A stretch of DNA of 64,000 nucleotides from Symbiodinium natans (lineage: Eukaryota; Sar; Dinophyceae; Suessiales; Symbiodiniaceae): assembly GCA_905221605.1 (NCBI GenBank), contig CAJNDS010001369.1:730864-794863 (forward strand), written 5' to 3'. The translations under genes and the position numbers were made by a program. Of the stretch, positions 37,074 to 47,644 are shown one piece after another; position 1 is the stretch's first letter; each line of letters begins with the position of its first letter. A model generated the notes under the pieces. The model had not been told where the DNA came from, did no database searches, and was given only the letters and a program-made list of their open reading frames with translations.

Positions 37074-37756
37074 GTTTGGGGTTTAGGGTTTAGAGTTTTG
37101 GGTTAGGGGTTTAGGGGTTGAGGGGTTTTGGGGTTTTGGGGTTTGGGGTTTAGGGGTTTTGGTGGGGTTTTGGTGGGGTTTGGGGTTTAGGGTTTTGGGG
37201 TTTGGGGTTTGGGGTTTAGGGATAAGGGCTTCGGGATTGGGGAGCCTCTGACACTAAAGCAACCCCCGTGTTTAAGCAACTTGTCTCCTGAACCCTTTAA
37301 CCCCGAACCCTTCCTAAGTCCTAAACCTATAACCTCTAGAAACCCTGAGCCCTAAACCCCAAACCCCAAAACCCTGTGCACCCTTCTGAGAAAGATTTCG
37401 GGCCACTGGGTTTATAAACTCTTGAACCCAGGGCTTCAGAGCTGCATCCCTAAACCCTAGCCCTAAACCCTACACCCTAGACACCCTAGACACCCTAGAA
37501 ACCCTAGAAACCCTATGCCCAAACAAACCCTATAAACCCTAAACCCTATAAACCCTAAGTCCCGTAAACCCTAAACACAAAGCCCATTGTAAGCCCGAAA
37601 GCCGGGCCCCTAATCCTAAACCCCAAACCCTAAACCCCAAACCCCAAACCCTAAACCCTATAAACCCTAAACCCCGCCCCGAACCCCTAAACCCTAAACC
37701 CTACACCCTAAACCCTTAACCCGGTGTGGCTACACTACGCGTCTGCACCTTGCAAG

Positions 37757-37826
37757 GAGCTACTGCGGCTCGCGCTGGACCACCTGGGCTGTGCCTGGGT
37801 CATGCAGCGTTCTCTTGGGGACAACG
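37757..37826 (+). CDS. Coding exon
   Basis: CTTGCAAG|G acceptor. Reads ELLRLALDHLGCAWVM then QRSLGDN. The same frame is open upstream through PVWLHYASAPCK. Confidence 0.8.
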
Positions 37827-37942
37827 TTTAGGGTTTAGGGTTAGGGTTTAGGGTTTAGGGTTTAGGGTTTAAGGTGTAAGGTTTAGGGTTTAGGGTTTGG
37901 GGTTCAGGGTGCTGAAACTCAAACCCTGTGCCCAGCCCGAAG

Positions 37943-38032
37943 GTTCTGTTCCATGTCCGCCCCAAGCCCGATATACTTGTTGAATTGAACCATGCGCGCT
38001 TGTTCGGTTTGTTCAAGGACCACAAGAGATGA
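37943..38032 (+). CDS. Terminal coding exon, unknown protein
   Basis: CCCGAAG|G acceptor. Reads VLFHVRPKPDILVELN then HARLFGLFKDHKR and TGA at 38030-38032. It ends 232 bp before the presumed leader acceptor of the next gene on the same strand. Confidence 0.8.
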   Translation, partial: VLFHVRPKPDILVELNHARLFGLFKDHKR

Positions 38033-38282
38033 TTATCTGAAATCCAAGGCTCTAAGCGTGAAGCCCCTGGTTGCGGATTGGGTAGGGTATAGGGTTTAGT
38101 GTTTGGACTTAAGGCTTATACTTCAGCTTTTAGGCCGAGAGAAGCCCTGCCATGCATGTGTTCAGCAGGCACATTCAATTGCTGACTCGGTGAATGAACA
38201 GTTCTTCTTTCTATGTCTATGCCCTCAACCCGAGAATATCGTAAACCGGTAGACTTTGTAGCAGAGCTGCCGTATCCCTGCA

Positions 38283-40302
38283 ATGTCGGCAGAAAGTGCT
38301 GGAGAGAAGAAGAACGTCTACTGCGATGGCATCTTCGATCTCTGTCACATCGGGCACCAGAACCTCTTCCGCAATGCATCCCAACTGGGCACACATGTGT
38401 TCGTGGGCGTCGTCGGGGACAAGGACGCGAACAACTACAAGCGACCGCCGATCATGTCGGCGGCAGAGCGTGAAGCGCAGGTACTTGGGTGCAAGCATGT
38501 GGACAAGGTCATCTCAAACGCACTCTGCTTCGGCATGACCGAGGAGTTCTTGAAGGAACACGACATTCATGTCTGCGCGGTTGGGCAGGAGTACTTCGAG
38601 CGATATCCAGATCCAGAAGACGATCCTTACTACCGAGTTCCGCGCAAGTTGGGGATAGCTGTGCCCCTACCAAGGTTCGATGGTCTATCTACTTCCGACC
38701 TGATACGCAGGATTAAGGAAAGGCAAGCGCCTGACTGGAAGCCGCCCGAAGCTCCAGAAATGAGCTCTGCAAGTAAAGTTCTCGAAGCAGACGTCATCAA
38801 AGACATTCCTGCAGAAACTCGGAAGAACGTCTACTGCGATGGCATCTTCGATCTCTGTCACATCGGGCACCAGAACCTCTTCCGCAATGCATCCCAACTG
38901 GGCACACATGTGTTCGTGGGCGTCGTCGGGGACAAGGACGCGAACAACTACAAGCGACCGCCGATCATGTCGGCGGCAGAGCGTGAAGCGCAGGTACTTG
39001 GGTGCAAGCATGTGGACAAGGTCATCTCAAACGCACTCTGCTTCGGCATGACCGAGGAGTTCTTGAAGGAACACGACATTCATGTCTGCGCGGTTGGGCA
39101 GGAGTACTTCGAGCGATATCCAGATCCAGAAGACGATCCTTACTACCGAGTTCCGCGCAAGTTGGGGATAGCTGTGCCCCTACCAAGGTTCGATGGTCTA
39201 TCTACTTCCGACCTGATACGCAGGATTAAGGAAAGGCAAGCGCCTGACTGGAAGCCGCCCGAAGCTCCAGAAATGAGCTCTGCAAGTAAAGTTCTCGAAG
39301 CAGACGTCATCAAAGACATTCCTGCAGAAACTCGGAAGAACGTCTACTGCGATGGCATCTTCGATCTCTGTCACATCGGGCACCAGAACCTCTTCCGCAA
39401 TGCATCCCAACTGGGCACACATGTGTTCGTGGGCGTCGTCGGGGACAAGGACGCGAACAACTACAAGCGACCGCCGATCATGTCGGCGGCAGAGCGTGAA
39501 GCGCAGGTACTTGGGTGCAAGCATGTGGACAAGGTCATCTCAAACGCACTCTGCTTCGGCATGACCGAGGAGTTCTTGAAGGAACACGACATTCATGTCT
39601 GCGCGGTTGGGCAGGAGTACTTCGAGCGATATCCAGATCCAGAAGACGATCCTTACTACCGAGTTCCTCGCAAGTTGGGTGTCTTGGTTGTCGATCTGTG
39701 TGGCCCTTGTCTCCTAAGTCTTCAACTCTACCAGCTCTACCCAAAGGCTCTTATCTAGCACGTTTTTGTGGTAGTATACTAGAATCCCGTATAGGTAATG
39801 CAACAGTACACTACATTGGAGCCTGCAGGTAAACTGTAACCCCTGAACCATACGGAAGAGGACGCTGGGGCAACCTCTTCCTACATATTATAGACCTTTT
39901 CTTTTCTATGGGAAACACGCCCAGGAACACCCCTGGCAGGGCCTAGGGTTTAGGGGTTAGATTGTAGGGTTTAGGCGTTTTCGGGTTTAGGGTTTGGAAG
40001 TTCAAGAAGGTGATTCAGGTAACCATGCAATGTCCAGGATGCGCAGAGCCACGCTCGAAGTCTCAAACCTAAACCCTAAACATCAACCCCAACAACTAGA
40101 AACCCTAAACCTATACCCTAGAACCCTAAACCTCAAACACAAACCTAAACAACTCGAAACCCAAAACCCTAAACCCTAGACCCTAAACCCTAAACCTGCA
40201 ACGAAGTCGAGAGAAGCCACCCGAGGAATCGCCGTGCCGCTGCCCAGATTCGAGGGCCTCTCAACTTCGGACCTCATCCAGCGTGTGAAAGACAGGCTCT
40301 AG
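38283..40302 (+). CDS. Cytidylyltransferase-like protein, triplicated domain
   Basis: Homologous to choline/ethanolamine-phosphate cytidylyltransferases, which make CDP-choline or CDP-ethanolamine in phospholipid synthesis. Exon 1 (38283-39678) and exon 2 (40226-40302) join in phase to 490 residues. Three 171-residue units each carry the nucleotide-binding HIGH motif (H22-I-G-H25 in the first) and units 1 and 2 the RFDGLSTSDLI motif (about 131-141). Units repeat every 513 bp and look identical apart from one base near 39668. Linkers read KPPEAPEMSSASKVLEAD. Unit 3 is cut by an intron (donor GG|GTGTCT, acceptor CCCGAG) after KLG, and exon 2 supplies IAVPLPRFEGLSTSDL then IQRVKDRL and TAG. Exon 2 is clearly diverged from the matching part of units 1 and 2. 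The start is chosen because GTAGCAG at 38258-38264 could accept a spliced leader 18 bases before the ATG. Three active-site copies in one chain would be unusual; an assembly artefact should be considered. Confidence 0.9.
39679..40225 (+). other. Intron of the cytidylyltransferase gene
   Basis: Begins GTGTCTTGG and ends CACCCGAG. After 250 bp of unique DNA it has G-rich telomere-like motifs (39940-39998), then C-rich ones (40068-40197). This supports by homology the general intron pattern of the window. Confidence 0.85.
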
Positions 40303-40413
40303 GGTGGTTTAGGGTTTAGGGTTTAGGGTTCAGGGTTTAGGGTTTAGGGTTTGGACGGTTTAGGGTTAGGGTTTAGGGTTCCGGGTTTAGAGGGCTGAAT
40401 CCCACGCCCCAAG

Positions 40414-40482
40414 TGTTATGTGTTTTTGATGTGGGTTTTACGGATTGCCGGAATCAGCAACCCTGTGAATTTTGAAGCCCGG
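40414..40482 (+). CDS. Candidate exon, hydrophobic
   Basis: GCCCCAAG acceptor. Reads CYVFLMWVLRIAGISN then PVNFEARP. Confidence 0.55.
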
Positions 40483-40604
40483 CCCCTTAAACCCCTAAGC
40501 CCTGAGCACCAGAACCCTCAAATCAAACTCGAATTGCTAAACCCTAAACCCTAAACTCTAAACTCTAAACCCTAAACCATAACCCTAAACCCTAAACTCT
40601 AAAC

Positions 40605-40672
40605 CCTAAAGCCTAAAGCCTGAAGCCTAAAGCCTAAAGCCTAAAGCCTAAAGCCTAAAGCCTAAAGCCTAA
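40605..40672. repeat. GCCTAAA variant heptamer array
   Basis: Nine copies of AAGCCTA, a one-base variant of the telomere unit. Confidence 0.9.
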
Positions 40673-40710
40673 ACCCTCTTCTGGGGTGGTCCTTCGATTT
40701 TCGACTCGAG

Positions 40711-40758
40711 GGCTTCGTGCTCGCCAGCGCTGCGTCGTCAAAACGTCGGGAGGGAGAG
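40711..40758 (+). CDS. Coding exon
   Basis: GACTCGAG|G acceptor, GAGAG|GTGTTC donor. Reads GFVLASAASSKRREGE. Confidence 0.7.
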
Positions 40759-41332
40759 GTGTTCAAGGGTTTAGGGTTTTGGGTTCAGGGTTAGGGGTTG
40801 TAGGGTTTAGGGTTTGGTGTTGGGTTTGAGGGTTTGGGGTTTGGGGTACTTCGTTGTCTGGAGTTTGGGCCCTACACTTACTGTAAATCCGCAACTCCCA
40901 AAACCGCATACCCTAGGCCCTAAACCCTAAATCCTGAGTTTGAGAGTTCTTCGCAGACGCAGACGGTTTTGGGTTGCAAACCCTAAACCCTATAAACCCT
41001 AATCCGCGGGGGGGGGGGGGGTGATGATGCAAAGGCTCCCTGAACCCGAAAACTGCCCCAAAAACTCTACTAACTTCCGTTGACTGCCCTGAAGAGCCTC
41101 AAACAAAAGCATTTCAAAACTCTGTTAGCATCCCTAAGCCCCCTAAACCCCCTCAAGCCACCTCCTTAAAAGTGCCCTCAAGCCACCTCCTTAAACCCAC
41201 TACAGCCCCCTGAGCCCGAAGAACCCTGCTCTGGAACCTAAACCCTAAACCCTAAACCCTGAACCCTAAACCCTGAACCCTGAACCTCTAAACCCTAAAC
41301 CCTGAACCGGGGGGCCCCTTCCTTGGGGCGCT

Positions 41333-41420
41333 TAGTATGGTCCCTTGCCCTTGTTTGTAGGGATTTGAAGTGTGGGCCCTTGTTCTATATAGTGTAGATG
41401 AGGGTTACGAAGGAACCCTA
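41333..41420 (+). CDS. Candidate exon, frame uncertain
   Basis: GCGCTTAG acceptor. Frames WSLALVCRDLKCGPLF and EVWALVLYSVDEGYE are both open. Confidence 0.45.
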
Positions 41421-41649
41421 AACCCTCAACCTGAACCCCAAAACTTAAACCCCAAACCCTAAACCCCAAACCCTGAACCCGAAACCCTAAACCCTAAACC
41501 CTGAACCCTAAACCCTGAACCCTAAACCCTAAACCCGAAACCCTCAATCTGGCGCCAAAAGGAAGTACCCCTAAACCCTAAAAACCCTAAACTCCAAACC
41601 CCAAACCCTAAACCCTCAAGACCCGTATAAATAGAAATTGTAGAGCCTC

Positions 41650-42750
41650 ACCAAGCGCAATGGTGCACCTTCACAAGCCCTGTCTTAAGGCCAAAAGATA
41701 AGGATTGTGCAAACCACTCAAATGGCCAATTTTTTGACCATTTGAACCTTCACAACTCTTGAATTCAGGCTAAAACTTGAGATTTTCCCTAGATGGCGGC
41801 CTTGGAAACCCAAGGTGGCAGATTTTTGACCATTTGGGGATTTCAAAAACCTTGAATTAAGGCAAAAACATAAGGATTTTCGTAAAGTTGGCGGCCTTGG
41901 AAACCTCCAAAATGGACAGTTTTTGTGATTTTTGACCATTTTGGGCCTTCACAAGCCCTGAATTAAAGCCAAAACATAGGGATTTTCCCTCGTTTGGCGG
42001 CCTTGGAAACACCCAAAATGGCAAATGTTTACGGTTTTGTTTTTGTATTTTGTGCCTTCAAAAACATTGAATTAAGGCCAAAACATAGGGATTTTCCCTA
42101 GTTTGGCAGCCTTGGGGAACCACCAAAATGGACAATTTTCTCAATTTTTGACCATTTTGTGCCTTCAAAAACCCTGAATTAAGGCCAAAACATACGGATT
42201 TTCCTTAGGTTGGTGGCTTTGGAAACCCCCAAAATGGCAAATTTTGGTGATTTGGGCTTTCACAAGTCCTGAATTAAGGCCAAAACGTAGAGATTTTTCC
42301 TTAGTTTGGCAGCCTTGGAAACACCCAAAATGGCTAATGTTCGCGATTTTTTGCACCTTCAAAAACCTTGAAATCGAGCAGACACAGGGATTTTCCTTAG
42401 GTTGGCGGCCTTGAAAACACCAAAAAATTGCAGATTTTGGTGCTTTTTGACCAGTTTGGGCTTTCACAGGCCCTGAATTGAAACCAAAACGTAGGGATTT
42501 TCCCTAGTTTGGCAGCTTTGGGAACCCAAAAATTGCAAATCTTAGCGTGTTTTGACCATTTTTTCTCAGCTTTTTTATCCCAAACCAGCCTTTTCAGCCA
42601 AAAGTAATGAAAAAAAAACGCGAAACCCCGGACCTCTTTAGGTTTTCCCAAGCCCCCATCTAGAGCAAAAGCATACGGGCTTTCGGTAGTTTGGCGGCCT
42701 TGGAAAACCACCAAATATCATCTTTCCCAAGCCCCTATTCTAGGGCCAAA
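41650..42750. repeat. Diverged ~100-bp tandem repeat
   Basis: Nine to ten units with spacing 77-110 bp. Each has CCCTGAATTAAGGCCAAAAC, then ATTTTCCCTAGTTTGGCGGC and CCTTGGAAACACCC. AT-rich, no telomere motif inside; minus-strand open frames here are by-products. Two related units with GGATTTCCGGCGAGGGCTTG follow at 42780-42960. Confidence 0.85.
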
Positions 42751-43157
42751 ACATAAGTAAACAAACCCAAATCTAGGGCAAGAACCAGAAGGATTTCCGG
42801 CGAGGGCTTGAACAAGGCTCGAAAAAAGCCGTGTTTATTTCATCTTTTTTGAGCAATTTGGCGGCCTGGGAAACAGAAGTACACAAGCCCTAAGGACCAA
42901 GGATTTCCGGCGAGGGCTTGCAAAAAGCTCGAAAAAAAGCCGTGTGTTGCAGCTTTTTTGAGCCAGATCAGCCTTTTTCAGTCAAAAGTTTAAAAAACAA
43001 CTGTCAAAACTCCGGACACGAACCCTATACAATTTCTATAAATCCTAGGGTTTAGGGTTTAGGGTTTAGGGTTTAAATCTGGAGTCTAAAGGACTTCAGC
43101 CATCTGAGGTGATCATTGGCGACTGATAGAGCACTGCCTCTTGCCCTCTTGTTTGTT

Positions 43158-43293
43158 TGGGGTTTAGGGTTTAGGGTTTAGGGTTTAGGGTTTAGGGTTT
43201 AGGGTTTAGGGTTTAGGGTTTAGGGTTTAGGGTTTAGGGTTTAGGGTTTAGGGTTTAGGGTTTAGGGTTTAGGGTTTAGGGTTTAGGGTTTAG
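43158..43293. repeat. TTTAGGG tract
   Basis: About 19 perfect units, the final TTTAG acting as apparent acceptor of the next exon. Confidence 0.95.
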
Positions 43294-43359
43294 TCTGAAA
43301 GTCGAGAGCTTGTAAAATATCTTCCCTTTACCCCTTTTCAAGCGATCTCCGGGTCCCGG
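43294..43359 (+). CDS. Coding exon
   Basis: Acceptor TTTAG from the repeat. Reads SESRELVKYLPFTPFQ then AISGSR, into a poly-G run. Confidence 0.6.
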
Positions 43360-43424
43360 GGGGGGGGGGGGGGGGGGGCCCACCTTATTATAAGGGTCAG
43401 GGTTTAGGGTTTGGGGTCTTCCAG

Positions 43425-43682
43425 CCCATCTCCTTCTGTGGCCATGGTTGTTGGGGTGTTGAAGTCGAAGCCCCTGAAGCCCTCTAAAGCCTACTTGGAG
43501 GTTCATGGTACTTATTAACCAGTTATAACTGTACTTATAACCCACTTATAAGCCCTTTAAGTGTCCTAATATGGTTCTTAGTACAGTGATAAGTACAGTT
43601 ATAATTAGTTACTAAGTACCCTCCAAAGCCTAGACCGACCCAAGAGCCACGAAACTTCAAGAGGCCGGTTTTCGATTTGGAG
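43425..43682 (+). CDS. Two exons separated by an element-derived GC-AG intron
   Basis: 43425-43488 reads PSPSVAMVVGVLKSKP then LKPSK. After a candidate intron 43489-43628 (AAA|GCCTAC ... CCAAAG|), 43629-43682 continues in frame as PRPTQEPRNFKRPVFD. Confidence 0.55.
43494..43628. mobile_element. Introner-like element, duplication CCTA
   Basis: CTTGGAGGTTCATGGTACTT...AGTACCCTCCAAAG, 135 bp, CCTA on both sides (43490-43493, 43629-43632; the match extends to AAAGCCTA). Closely related to 46605-46740. Confidence 0.8.
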
Positions 43683-43820
43683 TTTAGGGTTTAGGGATTT
43701 TGGAATTTTGGGATTTTTGGGATTTTGGGGTTTTGGTTTTTTTTTGGGTTTTTTTGGATTTTGGTGATTTTTGGGTTTTTGGGTTTGGGTTGTTTTAGGT
43801 GTTTAGGGCTTGGGGTTCAG

Positions 43821-43876
43821 GGCCCCCCATTGAACGCCGGCAGCACAGCAACATAAATGGAGCTTGTTTCTTCTCG
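43821..43876 (+). CDS. Coding exon
   Basis: GGTTCAG acceptor, TCG|GTTAAT donor. Reads PPIERRQHSNINGACFF. Confidence 0.6.
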
Positions 43877-43951
43877 GTTAATGCTTTTCTCTTGTTTCTC
43901 TGACTTTGAACCTTAAGGTTTAGGGTTCAGGGTTTAGGGTTTAGGGTGCAG

Positions 43952-43987
43952 GGCTACATAGGTTTTGGTCACTGCTGGGTGCTCTAA
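43952..43987 (+). CDS. Candidate exon ending in TAA
   Basis: GGTGCAG acceptor. Reads GYIGFGHCWVL and TAA. Confidence 0.4.
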   Translation, partial: GYIGFGHCWVL

Positions 43988-44262
43988 TGTAAGCAATTAA
44001 ACGCCCTGGACCCTGGGCACTGCAAACGCAACTTGTAACTACCGATCAACCTCGGGGGGGGGGGGGGGGGGGGCTCAAAAGCCCAAGTGATCGCTGCCTA
44101 TGAAGCTGGGGGAGGGGGAGTTCAGGGTTTAGGATTTCGGGTTTAGGATTTAGGGTTTGGGGTTTAGGATTTATATAGGGTTATAAGTTATAGGGGTTTA
44201 GGGTTTAGGGGTTAGGGATTCAAGGTGTGTTGGCCACCCTCTCTCTTCCCTGCGGCGCGGAG

Positions 44263-44368
44263 GCCTCGCTTCAACGAAAGAGCCGCTTTTGGGTCAGGGC
44301 TCTCCGTTTATAGGGCTCAGGGTACCGAACTTGGCGAAGAAAAAGGTTCCTCCCCCTTGTGGTTGTAG
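44263..44368 (+). CDS. Exon ending in TAG
   Basis: Pyrimidine-rich acceptor ending GGCGCGGAG|G. Reads RFNERAAFGSGLSVYR then AQGTELGEEKGSSPLWL and TAG. Confidence 0.6.
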
Positions 44369-44459
44369 GCCCCTCAGCCCTAAACCCTGGCCGCACACCC
44401 GAAACCCAAAAATCCTGGGCTTCTTTCTTTGGGTTTATATGGGACATTCGATGGCCAAG

Positions 44460-44502
44460 GCAGATGAGGGTATAAGCGGCAAACCTCATATCTTGCATAA
44501 AG
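44460..44502 (+). CDS. Candidate coding exon
   Basis: GGCCAAG|G acceptor, AAAG|GTTTTG donor. Reads ADEGISGKPHILHK. The frame is open upstream as ILGFFLWVYMGHSMAK. Confidence 0.5.
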
Positions 44503-44880
44503 GTTTTGGGAACCCCAACCAGTTTAGGTTTCAGAGTATAGGGCTAACAGGGCTCTGAATCCAGCTCGACAAGCTCCAAAACCCATAAATCATAAACCCC
44601 AAGCCCTACAGCACAAGCCCCAAACCCCCCAAAACCATACACCCTAAGCCCTAAGCCGTAAATCATAAGCCTGAACACCCAAACCCCCAAACCCTAAGCC
44701 CTAAGAGCCCTCTGACCTAAGCCCCTAAATCATAGACCCCAAACCCTTCAAACCCCAAACCCTAGAAGCCCTAAACCCTAAACCCTAAACCTCTCTTACC
44801 ATATGTATATATATATATATGTATATACATAAATAAATAAATAAACCCTCATGGATTCGGGGGCATAGGCACAAACCTTC

Positions 44881-44911
44881 GTGGGCATAGGCACGCTGTG
44901 CCTATGCCCAC
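44881..44911. repeat. Perfect 14-bp hairpin
   Basis: GTGGGCATAGGCAC, loop GCT, GTGCCTATGCCCAC, within nested copies of GGGCATAGGCAC (44868-44950). Confidence 0.85.
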
Positions 44912-45009
44912 CAAACAAAGTGTGTGCCTGTGCCCACGAGTGGGCACAAACCTTCATAATTTGAGGCTCAAGGCTTAGGGTTTAAGATGCGGCTGGAAAT
45001 TATAATTTT

Positions 45010-45115
45010 ATGTTGTCTTAATGATATGGGATTCTCTGGGAGGGTGGGTACTTCTCCATCACAAGATGAAAAAGCACGACGAGTGAAAGCTAGTGAGCTG
45101 CTGAGCCCTAAACCC
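45010..45115. repeat. Dispersed repeat, partner at 20960
   Basis: Shares ATGGGATTCTCTGGGAGGGTGGG and the GCTGCTGAGCCC end with 20960-21062, with substitutions between. Confidence 0.55.
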
Positions 45116-45197
45116 TCCCCAACTAAACCCTAAACCCTAAACCCTAAACCCTAAACCCTAAACCCTAGACCCTAAACCCTAAACCCTAAACCATAAA

Positions 45198-45219
45198 CCC
45201 CCCCCCCCCCCCCCCCCCC
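45198..45219. repeat. Poly-C run
   Basis: 22 C, ten bases before the acceptor of the next exon. Confidence 0.9.
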
Positions 45220-45229
45220 TGGCTGACAG

Positions 45230-45322
45230 GAGATCGACGCTGCCACCTCGGTGCAGGAGAGGTTCGTGCGCGAGGAGCTTTGCAGCTCGGTTGAGGCTAC
45301 AGAGCGACTCACCCGAGCCTCG
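45230..45322 (+). CDS. Coding exon, helical
   Basis: GCTGACAG acceptor, CTCG|GTTTAGG donor, 93 nt. Reads EIDAATSVQERFVREE then LCSSVEATERLTRAS. One of the clearest exons. Confidence 0.85.
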
Positions 45323-46285
45323 GTTTAGGGTTTAGGGTTTAGGGTTTAGGGTTTAGGGTTTAGGGTTTAGGGTTGGGTTTTAGGGACACCCTATAAACCC
45401 TGAGCCCTATTTAACCCCTAAACCCAATTTAAACCCGAAGCCAAACCCCTTAACACTAAACTAAACCCGAAACCCGCAACCCTAAACCCTAAACCCTAAA
45501 CCCTACATATGATCCAAAGAAATTGAGTTGGTATGGGCCCCGGGTCCATGCTTTGTAAGGGCCCCCCCCAAGTCCGTGTCAGGTCCCGGGTCTGAATGCA
45601 TTACTCTAGGTAGGGTTTAGGGTTTAGGGTTTAGGGTTTGGGGTTTAGGGTTTAGGGTTTAGGGTTTAGGTTTTAGGGTTTTGGGTTTTGGGTTTTGGGT
45701 TTAGGGTTAGTTCTCGGTAGGCGAGTGGGATATGTTATATTTTCACCCTTTGGGTTTAAGAGGACCATACTTCGGATGATTTTTCAGAGTGTTCGAAGGA
45801 CAATCCTAGCTAACTCTAGCTAGGTGTAGGGTTTGGGGGGTTTTTGGATTCACAGGTTTTTCGTGGCTTTAGGGCTTTAGGTTTCACAGTTTTTGAGGGG
45901 CTTTAGGGCTTTTAGCGTTCAGGGCTTGTCAGGCGCTCCAGGCTTTCAAGGGCTTTAGGGCTTTTAGGGCCCCTAAACCCTAAACCCTAAACCCCAAACC
46001 CCAAACCCCAAACCCCAAACCCTAAACCCTAAACCCTAAACCCTAAACCCTACCTAGAGCAATGCATTAGGGCTCACAGGTTTTCAAGGGCTTTAGGGCT
46101 GTGTAGGGTTCACAGTTTTTCAGGGGCTTTGGGGCTTTTGGGGTTCAGGGTTCTTTTAAGGCTCAGGGCTTTTCAGGGGCTTTAAGGCAATTCAGGGTTT
46201 AGGGTTTGGGGTTTGGGGTTCAGGGTTTAGGGTCTAGGGTTTGGGGTTTAGGGTTTGGGGTTTTCAACAACGCCTGCACCCCGAG

Positions 46286-46368
46286 GCACTCGCATGGACC
46301 TGCGTATCACGGCCAGCTCCTCCCCGCTGCCTGGCGAGTCCAAGGAGGCCCGGAAGAGAGACTTCTAG
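46286..46368 (+). CDS. Terminal coding exon
   Basis: CCCCGAG|G acceptor. Reads RMDLRITASSSPLPGES then KEARKRDF and TAG. Twenty of 23 codons end in G or C, so two longer overlapping frames are rejected. Confidence 0.75.
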
Positions 46369-46524
46369 GGTTCATAGGCTTCATAGCGTTCATAGGGTTC
46401 ATAGGGTTTATAGGGTTTGGGGATTGGGGTTTAGGGTTTAGGGTTTTGGGTTTAGGGTTTGGGGTTGTTAAGCCTTGAACCCTAAACCCCAAATCTTGTA
46501 ACTTATGCTGATGTTGGTTCCAAG

Positions 46525-46811
46525 AGCTCTTGCAACGAACCTTGCCCACGTCACCTACACCCCTCACCGACAATTCCCTCCCAAAAGGAGCTTACAGAGC
46601 TTTACTTGGAGGTGCATGGTACTTATTAGAAATATCTCTACTTCGAACCCACTTACAAGTCCCTTATGTGCCCTAATATGGTCATAAGTACAGCTATAAG
46701 TACAGCTATAATTGGTTAATAAGTGCCATGAACCTCCAAGTAGGAGGCTCGAACACCCTCAAACCTTAGTCACGAGAAGCGCAGCTCCGCAAAAGAATCC
46801 CAAAAGCCGGA
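46525..46811 (+). CDS. Coding exon interrupted by an element
   Basis: 46525-46604 reads RALATNLAHVTYTPHR then QFPPKRSLQSF. Skipping 46605-46740 and one TA, the frame continues RRLEHPQTLVTRSAAP then QKNPKSR. Confidence 0.6.
46605..46740. mobile_element. Introner-like element, TA flanks
   Basis: CTTGGAGGTGCATGGTACTT...AGTGCCATGAACCTCCAAG, 136 bp. TA stands on both sides. The upstream GCTTTA contains a GC that could be a donor; CCAAG is a possible acceptor. Confidence 0.8.
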
Positions 46812-46947
46812 ACCTCAAACCCTAAACCCCAGACCCTAAACCCCAAACCCCAAACCCTAAACCCTAAACCCCAAACCCCAAACCCTAAACCCCAAACCCT
46901 AAACCCCAAACCCTAAACCCTAAACCCCAAATCCTAATCCCATACAG

Positions 46948-47025
46948 CCCTGCGAAGAGGCCACTGCTCTGCGCGCGCTGCGGGACTGCGTTTTCGTTGA
47001 TTCTGCAGCACTCTCGCCAGCTTGG
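46948..47025 (+). CDS. Coding exon
   Basis: CATACAG acceptor, donor at TTGG|GGTTTAG. Reads PCEEATALRALRDCVF then VDSAALSPAW. Confidence 0.85.
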
Positions 47026-47169
47026 GGTTTAGGGTTTAGGGTTTAGGGTTTAGGGTTTGGGGTTTGGGGTTTAGGGTTTAGGGTTTAGGGTTTAGGGCCG
47101 GTTTGGGGTATTTATGGTTTTGGGTGTTGTGGGTTTGCAATCCTAATCCCCATGCCCGGCGGGGTGCAG

Positions 47170-47254
47170 GCATTTAGGCGTGGTTTCGGTGTCTTGGGGT
47201 TGAAGTGCTTCGCGCCAAAGGGTCGGTTTGCCCACACCCGAGCCGTCCAGCATA
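47170..47254 (+). CDS. Coding exon
   Basis: GGGTGCAG|G acceptor. Reads AFRRGFGVLGLKCFAP then KGRFAHTRAVQH. Confidence 0.75.
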
Positions 47255-47644
47255 GGGTTTAGGATTTATTTAGGATTTAGAATTTAGGGCTTAGGGTTTA
47301 GGGTTTAGGGTTTGTTTAGAGTTTAGGGTTTAGGATTTAGGATTTAGGGTTTAGGGTTTAAGGCTTAGGGTTTTTGGGTTTAGGGTTTAGGGATTAGGGG
47401 TTAGGGTTTCGGGTTAGGGTTTAGGGTTTAGGGTTTAATTCGGGTTTGGGGTTTAGGGTTTAGGGTGTAGGGTGTAGGGTTTAGGGTTTAGGGTTTAGGG
47501 TTTGGGGCTTAGGGTTTAGGGTTTAGGACGCCAGAAACATCGCACCTGCGCACCTCCAGACAAAGAGCGCGGGCAACCCGCCCCCTTCCAAAATTCCGGA
47601 TCCCAGCGAAAAGCGCAGAGGGTGGTCGTTTATGTTTTTTTCAG

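Noticed and set aside
44806-44845. AT-rich microsatellite as a promoter or replication origin
   Set aside because: Simple TA and AAAT repeats without any other signal; similar tracts at 3485, 23716, 61709 and 63210 are also plain microsatellites.
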